This document shows, piece after piece, positions 32,858 to 47,243 of a DNA stretch of 64,000 nt (position 1 is the stretch's first letter; each line of letters opens with the position of its first letter). The notes beneath the pieces are model-generated. The model worked only from the letters and a program-made list of their open reading frames with translations. It ran no database searches and had not been told where the DNA came from. Position numbers and translations under genes: made by a program. The DNA comes from Lasiosphaeria ovina. Its lineage: Eukaryota; Ascomycota; Sordariomycetes; Sordariales; Lasiosphaeriaceae. The DNA is taken from positions 248,001-312,000 of the forward strand of contig JAULSN010000015.1 of the NCBI GenBank assembly GCA_033439765.1. The letters are read 5' to 3'.

Positions 32858-33094
32858 TTGCTCGATTCTTGGACAGAACCTGGCTGGTGTATAGCTGTAG
32901 GCGGGTTTCACAGAGGAGTTTGCAGCGTCCTTGGTGTGTGTTGTCCAGGCACGCACCGCAGAGTCGACTGGACGCGTCTCCGCTTGCCTGCCTGGGGAAT
33001 ATATGTACGAGATCACTATACCCGGACCAAGAGGCCTGGTGCACATTTGTTGTGTTACGTGACACGTCGCTCAGGATGGGTGGTATATAAAAGG

Positions 33095-34120
33095 TCATTT
33101 TTTGCCCTTCTTGGATTTCCTAGGCTGAGACTTGCCGTTTCTGGATTTCTGCACGGCTGTGTCGGGATAGCGACTGGCGTGCTCGACATCAAAGGCCTGC
33201 TTGTGCTTTCTAAAGAGAAGCATGGTGACTCGGGCGTCTTCAATGCTCGAATGCTGTCCGCTCTGGATCTCCACCCCCAACAGCTCCTGCGCCAGGACCT
33301 TGAGCGCCGGCTTCGGCCCATGTCCGTACTTCCTAAAGGCCGAGAACTTGGCCGTGTCTCGTGTGTGCTTGGGCGGGTGGTCCAGCAGGAGCACCTTGAG
33401 GTCGTGCTTCACGTCGTGTCCCACCAGGATCCTGTCGTGAAAGAGCTCGGCGACCTGTGCCTGCGCCTCCTTGAAGCTCCGCGCCGTGGCCATGTTATTG
33501 GGGCTCACCCCGCTCACGTGTGTCCGCCAGTCCACGACGGGCTCCTGCGGCCGCACAAACGAGTCGTACACCTGCCGCCCGTGGAAGTCGACCAGACTCA
33601 CTCGCGCCAGCGCGTCGTCGTGACCCCCCTCGCCAACGCCTACCATCTCGCAGTCGACGGCAATGTACTTGCCCACCTCGACGCCCGGGGCCAGCCCCTC
33701 GTTGGGGCGGGCCGGCGCCGTCTTCTCCAGCATCGCATTGCCGCGCAGGCCTAGCCCGTACGCCTCGGCCACGTCCTCGGCTGAGATGTCGTTGTCCGCC
33801 GCCCATAGCGCAAGAGACGGCGACACGCCCGCTTTGGTCACGGCATCGATCTTGGAGCTCTGCGTGTTGCCCATGGACGTCGCTGGGGGCGCCTGGTTAA
33901 AGCTGCTGCTGCTAGGTTTCCGGGGCGCGCGTCTTTCTGAGCGGCCTGGCTTGAGCGGCTGCTTCTGTCTCTTTGACGGGTGAAGATCCCGAGGACCCGG
34001 ACCGCTCTGGCTGTCGCTCGCCTTTCGCTTCGAGGCAGGTGTGGCTGCCTTGGTTGGCGCGGACTCCGCCTTGATCTTGGCCTGAAGTTTCTTCCAGTTT
34101 GATGAGAGCTCCGGGGCCAT
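33095..34120 (-). CDS. REX4: RNA exonuclease REX4 (DEDDh 3'-5' exonuclease)
   Basis: Nucleolar exonuclease linked to pre-rRNA processing. Single exon, 341 residues from the ATG at 34120 (MAPELSSNWKKLQAK). Residues 1-100 are basic and disordered (KRKASDSQSG, KRQKQPLKPG), consistent with nuclear/nucleolar targeting. The DEDDh domain spans about 150-310: YIAVDCEMVGVGEGG (motif ExoI, Asp and Glu), VSLVDFHGRQVYDSFVRP, GVSPNNM, ILVGHDVKHDLKVL (ExoII, Asp) and HSSIEDARVTMLLF (ExoIII, His and Asp). All five metal/catalytic residues are present. The tail is Lys-rich (SQPRKSKKGKK). Length and order fit fungal Rex4; Rex4-like ISG20 proteins would lack the long basic N-terminus. Confidence 0.94.
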   Translation of the reverse strand: MAPELSSNWKKLQAKIKAESAPTKAATPASKRKASDSQSGPGPRDLHPSKRQKQPLKPGRSERRAPRKPSSSSFNQAPPATSMGNTQSSKIDAVTKAGVSPSLALWAADNDISAEDVAEAYGLGLRGNAMLEKTAPARPNEGLAPGVEVGKYIAVDCEMVGVGEGGHDDALARVSLVDFHGRQVYDSFVRPQEPVVDWRTHVSGVSPNNMATARSFKEAQAQVAELFHDRILVGHDVKHDLKVLLLDHPPKHTRDTAKFSAFRKYGHGPKPALKVLAQELLGVEIQSGQHSSIEDARVTMLLFRKHKQAFDVEHASRYPDTAVQKSRNGKSQPRKSKKGKK

Positions 34121-38903
<4,783 letters not shown>

Positions 38904-39448
38904 GTTCATGTTCTTAGATTATGGCAGGGTATGTTATAGATTGGAGGGGCATTGCGGTGACTTGGTGATGATGTGCGGGTTACGTATGTCATTTGTAAAA
39001 TGGCGGGCATGGTATCTGTTAACTTGGATCTAAGATACCTACCACCTGCTGAGGTAACCTGTCTGAGGTATAGTCTTCTTCTGTTTTGGTCATTTTTTGC
39101 GCTTAAAGAAACAATCCAGGCTGGCCGGCGTCTGGAGTTCTTATTGTATGTACATGTACCTACGTCTGGGTTGGGCAGTGAAAGGAGATATCCATCGTCT
39201 GTCTGATGGTGCATCTTGGTGGCCGATGAACAGGGGCATGCTAAGGCTTCTTGAATTCGGCTGATAGTATTGTATCACAGCGGCTGGAGTCATGTATCAA
39301 TTCCTCTGGAATGAGTGCTTGATATGTCTACGTCCCCATGTGTCAGGTGAGTCGACCCTTGTTAACGAAAAAGAAATGCCCTCTCTCAGGCCCGAAACTA
39401 CAGAGGCAAAAACCTGGCTCGCGGCGCCACTGCCGTCGTCATCCTCCC
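38904..39448. other. Convergent 3' region of MCM6 and catalase-related gene
   Basis: About 545 bp; 3' UTRs of two converging genes. No coding sequence recognised. Short frames at 38906-39214 are not supported. Confidence 0.5.
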
Positions 39449-40618
39449 TCAGGCAGCCCTCCGCTCGCGGCCGCTAATCAAGTAGACGCCAGCACGCGCC
39501 TCCAGCAGCGGGTCGTCAGACGGCTCGACGCCGTCGACGCGCGGGATCGGGTCGAAGATGATGGTCTTTTGCTGCGCCGCGTTCTCGGCCGCCTCGCCCG
39601 TCAGGCTGATGGTGCCGAGCTCGACCACGCGCCGCGTGTCGGGCCACCGCACCGTCGCGTCGTCCGTCACGTCGCCCGCCGCCACGTCCGCCACCTGCGC
39701 CGTCAGCGTGTACGTGATGGGCCCCGCCGCCAGCAGCGCCGGGATCTCGTCGTACAGGTAGTTGGCCGGCTTGGTCGCCGCCTCCGCGTCGCTGAGCTCT
39801 GCGAGGCCTTTGGTCGGGACGATGCGGTAGCGCTGTAGGGGGCGCGTGTTTGTACGTTAGTTTGTGTTTTTCTTGTTTTTCTTGCCCCTTTTTTTTTCTT
39901 GATTTCTCCTTTCTTCTACAGGGATGATTGAACAGGGGCAAACAGGTGTTTGCCACCCCCCCCCAAATCCCCATCACTCAACAAGGGCAGACATACCACA
40001 AACGTCACGGTCCCATCGTCGGCGATGAGCTTGAACGCGTTGACGCCAAAGAAGCGCTCGGTGGAGAAGCTGGCGGGGAAGGGCTTGGGGAGCTGCACGA
40101 AAGCCAGCGCGGCCGGGTGCGACGCGACGTAGTCGCCGACGGAGCCGTCGCGGATGGCGGAGAAGAAGGCGAGGGCGTCCTCGCCGGTGCGGCCGGGGAA
40201 GCCGTCGGCCGAGTGGGCGATGATGTCGGTGTGGACGCGGCGCGGCGTCTCGGCCAGGCGGAAGCGCACCGCGAACCCGTGCGGGTTGCCGTTGGCGTCC
40301 GTGTCGGGCAGCTGCGGGATCCCCGTCGAGCTCGACAGGCGCGCGATGATGGGCGTCGACGGCGCTTTGAAGTGCGCTGCCTTGGACAGCGCCGCCGCCT
40401 CGGCCGTCGGCGTGAACGTCCCGTCGAGCAGGACACCCTTGGCGTGGGCTGGAGGGAGAAGAAGAAGTCAGACAACACAAACCATAAACGGTGTTCGTAA
40501 AGTGGTGATGGTGTTGCTTACCAGGACGGAAGCCTGGATGAGGGCCAAAGATGCCGTGTAGCGTCTCGACAATGGCCTTGCTGGTCTCAACGACCTTCTC
40601 GTCGGCGGGAAGAGGCAT
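39449..40618 (-). CDS. Catalase-related haem peroxidase (small catalase-fold protein)
   Basis: Haem protein of the catalase superfamily, of the short type lacking the C-terminal domain of true catalases; such proteins often have peroxidase more than catalase activity. Exons 40618-40522, 40448-39997 and 39832-39449 give 310 residues. Seen: VETLHGIFGPHPGFRP, AKGVLLDGTFTPTAEAAALS, STPIIARLSSSTGIPQLPD, NPHGFAVRF (the family PRGFAxRF with His for Arg), TDIIAHSADGFPGRTGEDAL, FGVNAFKLIADDGTVTFVRY, and at the end IIFDPIPRVDGVEPSDDP, LLEARAGVYLISGRERR, which holds the R-x3-Y pair where Tyr is the proximal haem ligand. The distal His at the N-terminal catalytic position is probably the His of HAKGVLLDG; the Asn is in FGVNAF. 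No signal peptide or clear peroxisomal SKL end (it ends RRAA). The 164-nt second intron contains a C9 run. Confidence 0.9.
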
Positions 40619-41558
40619 GATGGATGTTGCTAGTCCAGGATCTTGAGTAAATATCACAGCTTTCCTTTCTCGGGGGACAAATATCCCCACTAGGCAGAGA
40701 GTATATGATTGTCTTGGACGGAGAGATTACCAACCCAGAACTCAGAAGACTGTGGCTAATGTTCCTGATTGTGTGAACACTCTCACGAGAATAAAGAATA
40801 AGACCAACAACTGCTACCCTGCCTAGGTCAGAAGGGAGGCTCTTCTTATATCGCTGTCAACAAATCCCGTATAGTTCCCCTCTCGTCACGCAAGTGTATG
40901 GGAACTTGATAGGTAATCCTATACAATCAGTCTACAGGGGGCACATGTCATCGAGTTGACAGTGATTGTAATTGTCTTTGATGCTATTGGCCCCGTGCAG
41001 CACGCAATCAGACCGGCCGGCGGGTTGCTGACTGAGAGGCTGCTGGGCAGTAATGTGCGTGCGCAACCGCTGGAATGTCATAAGACGGGATCTCATGGTG
41101 AAGTTACATTGCCAACCCAAGGAGCACACTGCTGCATGGCGGCGGGGTTTGAATGCATGCCCGATCTCCCTACTAGGCCATTTCGAGAAAGGATTCGGGC
41201 ATGATTATATACATATAACCTTCGGGATTATTGAGCCGACAGATAGCTGACATCCGCTACTCCTGGAGAGGCCGCACGTAGGAAGGCGGCTATATCATGG
41301 CACTAGCATTTGATTAATGGGTTATGTTATTTGTTTCTCAGCAGCAGTTTCAGCGTGCTTGACATTGAATCCTTCCGTGTTACCAAATCTGTCGCGGCAC
41401 TTTTCTTGTTCTTCATTACCTATCCAAAGGAACGTCTTACAGGAATTCGATGCATGCGATATACTTTTGCTCCGTGATTCTGAAGAAATGCCCGTGAATC
41501 ATTCGCCATTCGCTCGTCATTTTTCCGACTCTCGCAAACCCATCCATCGCTCATTCGT
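40619..41558. other. Upstream region of catalase gene and 3' region of deacetylase gene
   Basis: About 940 bp. Two genes in the same direction; the space contains the promoter of the catalase-related gene and the 3' UTR of the deacetylase. No coding sequence was recognised on either strand. Confidence 0.5.
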
Positions 41559-44030
41559 TCAAGTCAGAGGGGGGGCGTTCGGGTCCTCCATACATTGGTC
41601 GACCCGCATCAGCTTTTTACCCGTTGCCTTTGCGAGTCTGATGAACTCGGGCAGGTACTCAACCGTCGTATTGTAGAGGTAATGCATCACAACGAGGTTT
41701 CCGCCCGAGGCCAGGTCACGCTTGAACGCGGCCAGCTGGTTCTCGGGAGTTGGTGTCAAGGCCCACAGCCAGTCTTCGACGTCGATGCTCCACATGACAA
41801 TCTTCGCGTTGGGATCCTTGAAGTGGTGCGCTATTTGCTGTCGCATGCGCGCGCCTTCGGTGCCAAAAGGCGGCCGGAAGTAGTTGGTATGTCCCTTGTC
41901 GCCAAAGACCTGCTTGACTGCCCCAAGGTCATTGTTGATTTCCCAGTCGATGCCTGCAACGTCTGGCAGGCCCTCCATCTTGGGATGCGTGTATGAGTGC
42001 AGCGCAATCTGATGTCCATGCGACGCCATCTCCTTGTAGATGTCCCCGAGACCCGTCGTGGGATCTAGGAGCGGCAGGCCGACGGTGAAGAAAGTTACCG
42101 GGATGTCGGCTTGCTTGACAATCTCCATGACTCTCTTTGCCAGCTTCGGGTCGCCGTCGTCAATGGCAAACGCAAACGAGTTGGGCCGCGTGCAGGCAAA
42201 GATGAGGTTGCCCGAGCCGAGCTTTTTAGGCATAGTCCACCCCGCGGGAACCGAGTCTACGATTTCGATTTTGGTGATAACAGTTGGGTCCCTTGTGTAA
42301 AACCCTCGCAGATTGAAACCGATGCTTCGCGTAAGGTTGATGTTGAAATGGTTGATGGGCATGTAGATATCCTTTGCCGAGGCGTACCTGGCCGCCTCCA
42401 GCGAATCCCACGTCTCTGGTGCAGGCTGAATGTTATCGTCACACTTTTCATTATGTTGCTGCAGGGCAACACTGAACTTGTTGCTGCCAGAGTAGGCAAT
42501 GTGCAGGTATGCTCCAGAATAGGCGCGCATATCGGCACATCCATCCGCCAACTGCGTGTTCCAGTTTGCGTCGGAATCGTTGGTGAGAATCGTGAGCTTA
42601 TTGTTGCCAAAGACAGCCGCCATGCCGTCCTCGCCGCCATGCCATTGGCCGAGAGCATTCGTCTCCTGGTTCGTAAACGAATCAATCACAAAGCTCTTCG
42701 CATTGGAGACAGGAACAACGGACGTCGCCAGCGCAAGGGGGGCTGATATGGCACCTCCGGGCGGGGCAATGTATTCCGTGGCAGTAGTGCCACAGTAGAA
42801 TGACATGGGCCCGAGTATGACGGCAGCGTTGAAGGTGGAAAAGTAGATCATGTTGAGCTTGGACGCGTCAAGCCCGGTAAAGACGGAAAAGGGGAACCAG
42901 TAGAGCCTCTCGGTGCCGTCGAACGACCATTTCAACTGCGTCGAAGTCAGGGTGGCCGTCTTGAGGTTATTCGACCCGCACGTCTGGAACCAGCCCATTG
43001 TGACGGCAAATGTGGTTCCTCGTGCGGCCCTGATCTTGAAGGAGATGCCGCCGTACTTGTTTTGGGTATCCAGGCAGCCAAACTGACTGTAGAAGTACGA
43101 GTCGGTGCTGGAAGGCGTCAGCATAACCCTGTGGCCGCTGACGACGATGGAGGCCATGGTTCCGTCATCGCTCGAGGCCTGTCCCATGGCATTGTATCCC
43201 AGGAAGGTCAAGCGTGACTGCGACTCCCAGTCGTCAATCAGAAGATTCGAGCAAGCTGTCGTCGGCGCCACGGTGGGTACTGTTGTTGGTGTCGGCGCTA
43301 TTGTTGATCTTGTTGGCAACACTACGTGCACAAAAGGTCAGTTCGGCACACATGATTTGTAGGGAAATGACAATGGTCCAAGAAGATGGAGACATACCCG
43401 TCGCCGTAGGCGGCGGGCCACCGGGAACAGCCCCGCAGACCAGCGTGATGTTTCCTATGGTCCATTGGGCTCCATACGACGAGAACACGGTCCACACTAG
43501 ACCAACTATGGCGTCATAGTTCGGGTTGTTGTCGAAGCCAAGCAGAGGAAGAGTGACTGTCTGGAGCTGGCCCGTCAGGTTGCCGACTATGTTATACGAG
43601 CTGTTGTGGCCGGTCGTGACGTTGCAGTCCGCGACAGTCTGCAGCTCGAGGGAGAAGGAACCGTTGGACGGCCCCTGGACGGTGAATTGAAGTCCGCCGT
43701 AGCCACTGGTTTGGGCCTGCTGACACGGGAAGGATTCATAAAAGTACGAGTCCAGTGCCCTAGGGACGAAGACGACCTCGCCGGCGGCCGCGGCGATCGA
43801 GGTCATGCTCCCATCGTCTGACCCAGAAGTGTTGTTAGCAATACGGTCGGCACAGGGAGGGATGCCACGAAGGCTGACAGACCTCCATTCTGCCAGTCCA
43901 GATTGTTTACGCCCTCAGTCCACTTTATGAAGTTGTCAATAACAAGGTTGGACGTGCAAGTGGCGGCGCTCGCCAGGGAGGCGGTCCAGAGACTAGCCAG
44001 CCCGGCTACGAGTCGGCGATCAAACAGCAT
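41559..44030 (-). CDS. Secreted polysaccharide deacetylase (CE4/NodB) with repeated N-terminal modules
   Basis: Predicted to remove acetyl groups from an N-acetylated polysaccharide such as chitin at the cell surface or outside. Exons 44030-43883, 43817-43398 and 43321-41559 give 776 residues. Signal peptide: MLFDRRLVAGLASLWTASLASA. Two clearly similar modules follow, about 23-180 and 205-360: each starts C-x-SNLLIDD/NLVIDNF, has DDGTM/SMASI, DSYFYSQF/ESFPC, KYGGISF/GYGGLQF, and ends near LGPMSFYCG or IGNITLVCG. A third, more distant module (about 380-555) starts SFVIDSFTNQETNALG. A Pro/Thr linker joins modules 1 and 2. The CE4 domain (about 565-776) has FAIDDGDP (motif 1, both Asp kept), HSYTHP (motif 2), YFRPPFG (motif 3), SIDVEDW (motif 4) and LVVMHYLYN (motif 5), so it should be active. 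The modules look like beta-sandwich binding domains, but I could not name the family. Confidence 0.9.
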
Positions 44031-47000
44031 GGCGGGCAGCGACCGTTATGGGCTTGGGGATGGAATATTTTCCTTGGCACGAAACAAGTGCGTGCGAAGA
44101 TATATAGATATATTTCGCCAACCGTCCATGACCGGAACGGGGGGTATGGGGCGGGCAGGACCGGTTCCAGAAGACGCGTAGATAAACCGCCAGGCCCTAG
44201 TATATTGGGCCAAGTATCCAACGGCCTTGGGAGCCGCAGCACTTTGGACGGCGAGCAAGTCTTTGCCATCCACACTGCCTTAGGTATGGGGCATAAGCGA
44301 GCCGGCGTCGAAGCCATCTCCGCCAACGGTGGGCTGCTGTCCTTGCTGATGACCGCCGAGTGCGCGCAATATTGAAGTGGACTCGAGTATAGGGCTTACG
44401 CCATGCGCGGCCGAGGTCTGGCGGAGGGTAATTAAGAGCAGCGGCGTGGAAGAAGGGATAAATCCAGATGCAACGAGCCGCCAGCAGCCTTGGGAACACC
44501 CAGACCCATGTTCCCCGCAAACTCGCTATCCGCTTGCTGCATCATCCCAGCTGATCTAGTGATCGGAGAGGGCGATGAAAAAGAGAGACGACATTAAAAA
44601 AAAGCAATTGGGAACCTTGGCGGCCACGCAAAAAAATGTCGATATTTTGGCAGTTGTTCACTGTACGATGTCTGCCAAACGACACCATCAGGTTGCCAGT
44701 GAATTCACAAATTTGGTTTCTTCTAGACCAGCATCGACAGATTCTGTGCCCTCTTTTCTTCCTCTTCGTTTCGATTTCTGTCTGGGGTGGAAGTCAGAGG
44801 GGAGAATTCCGCTGCGGATGCGTCATGTTGCGGCCTCTAACTTAGCGATCCGGCTCGTAGAGACGGCAAGATATGACGACGTGATGCAACAATTCAAAGT
44901 GAGCGACTCTGAATGGTCTTTCCAGAGAGGTGATTTAGCCTTGAGCAAATTCGGAGCCAAGATGCCCACAGACAACTTGAATGGAATGTAGTATTGTGTA
45001 CCACGTAGGCTGAGAAGAGCAAATTTTCCGAATGGAAGAAAAAATGGAAGGAGTAACTTACAAGCACCTGTGGAATAAGGTGCCAGGGACGTTTAATCTA
45101 GAAGGAAGGAGGAGATGAGGTTCCCCAAGACTCTCGGCAGTCACCCTTCACTCTGCGGCAAGCGACGTCTTGGCATGCAGATCCGGGTCTGGGGCTTAGA
45201 GTGACCTGCCCGCCCCTTCCATTGCCATTCGAGTCTGGGCCCTTTGGAGTGCTGCAGGAACATGCAATAAGGTATTGCGAGATGGTGACCTTACCTCACC
45301 TACTAACATTCGGTGTGCAGGGAGTACCTTAATACGTACAAAATGTACACGTACATTTCCAAACTCCCGTGGACGGGTTCCGAGTGTCCACGCAAAAAGA
45401 TACCTACCTCCGGTTAGGTAGCCATCCCATCCATGCAAAGCGACCCGAGTGGAGGAGAGACTCGAGCGAATCCCAAGCTGCATGTCGACCTGGGTCTCAA
45501 GAACTTGGACGCATCGCCGGTAGAAGAAAAATATTGGCCGCAGTGAAATTTCTCTGTCCTCTTCCCAAGTGTGTCGAGATTTCCCATCTTAACGTTACCT
45601 CTCCTATAATGCCATCTTACCCCAAGCTGGGCGTCGACATTCAGCCGAACTGGCTAATGTTTTTTTTTGCTGAAGCCTTTCGCGAGAGACTTCTAGAAAA
45701 GCGGCATCGACGGAGCCGGCAAATCAGCTGCCTCGATGCCCAGGACCATGGGATTTCCGAGTCCCTTTCCCCACACGCCTCATCTGGCCATGTAATGATG
45801 CCATCCGTCTCTTGTGCGACCACAGATGCGGGTGAGCCGCGAGACGGGCATAAAAGAGTGTATAGAAACAACTGGGCAAGGTGCGAGTTGGACTTGAGCT
45901 CTCGCGCTGCTTGCGCGTCCTTGGCTTGGCTGCTTGGCCCCAAGGCGCATGCTTCCCCTTCTCGCCCGGACAACTGACTACTACCCGGAATGTCTGTCAG
46001 GGCTACTCGGCACTTGATCCGAGTGGCCCGCCAGACAAAAAAAAAAAAAAAAAAATCATGTCTGCCCTGGGGATCAACAGCGAGTTGAGTCTAGACCCTC
46101 TCAGTCGTCTTCGTCTTCTGTCCGGGTTAGGTCCGGGCTAGGATCGGAGGAGTGGTTTTGGCCGCCTGTTCCGTTGTGCTACAACGGCATCCGATTGCCG
46201 AGTTGATGTTACTGTCGAATCGGCATTGTTCGCAGAGTAACCAAGAGGTAATATCTGGAAGAACGGATGCCTTGGGGTCGATGTGCCAGTGAAGGCGATA
46301 GTTGAGGGGTAGGTGATGCTGATCTCTTAAGTAGACCGAATGAGGATGATATGAACAAGATGGCGATCCCTCCACATTTAGAACGAAGGAAAAAACTAAC
46401 TATGAGGAGCAATATAGGAGCCAGAGGGACAGGGCGAGGAGAGAGTTGAGAGAATATGGCAGATGTGGGTAAATATTGTGATAAGCCGAAACTCGAGAAA
46501 GAAGAGAACGTGAACCTGTGCACCTACCTTAGTTAAGGTAGTTAGACTTGAGAATACGGATATTGGATCAACTGACGACTCAACTGCACCAGGACACTGC
46601 TGGCCTATTCAATGCTAGAATTATTGTAAATTCACAAAGTCTGTACAGTAGATAGACATGAACAGTTTCCCATAGGAATTAAAATACTTTAAAACTGGAG
46701 TTGGGTCGAGAAACAAGACCAAGGGTCGAGAGGGAGTAAAACCACAATGTCCCATTGTATTGTACTGTATCCGTATGTGACACTCTGGCTTCCATGCAGC
46801 ACGTGCAGGGCAGGGGCGCTTTGTTCCAGCTCTTGGGAGATCGGTTAAAGACACCCTAGAGGGGTATAGGACTGCCAACAATCCACTAGCGTCGGGGCCC
46901 AGCGCAACCAGGCGTTTGCCCAGTCCAATTGTTGCACAGGTTCAGGTTGCTGACAGTGGAAAGCTCGCATTGGACTGTCGAACTCAACCTAGGTACGGAA

Positions 47001-47243
47001 TATACACCTACTCGGATATCAAGGCCCGCATTAAGCCGGAGCACATGCTGCAATTCCCATCCATAGCCGTGCCACGACAATCAAAGGCGGCACCAATTCC
47101 GAGGCGCACGGCCGATGTCCCGTCGAGAAGGCGTATGCAAATCGCGAAACCGAGACCTCCACTGATTGCGAATCTTGCGATTCCGCTTTCTCCGACTGCG
47201 GCTGCCGGACCCGGATTCAGGCCCGGCCGCTTTCTTCATCTTC
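44031..47243. other. 3.2-kb region without a supported gene
   Basis: Divergent space between the deacetylase (-) and TRS85 (+). It has an A19 run at 46037-46055 and several frames of 60-200 codons, the longest at 45369-45977 (202 codons), none with a recognisable domain, codon-level consistency or good splice partners. Possibly a long promoter or unannotated non-coding RNA; nothing specific was seen. Confidence 0.5.
46037..46055. repeat. A19 homopolymer
   Basis: Nineteen A in a row on the plus strand, with no coding sequence immediately upstream that would make it a retroposed poly(A) tail. Confidence 0.95.

Noticed and set aside
32858..33754. 298-codon plus-strand frame
   Set aside because: Antisense shadow of the REX4 gene in GC-rich third-position sequence.
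45369..45977. 202-codon plus-strand frame in the gene-free interval
   Set aside because: No domain, signal peptide or splice partner; composition resembles random sequence.
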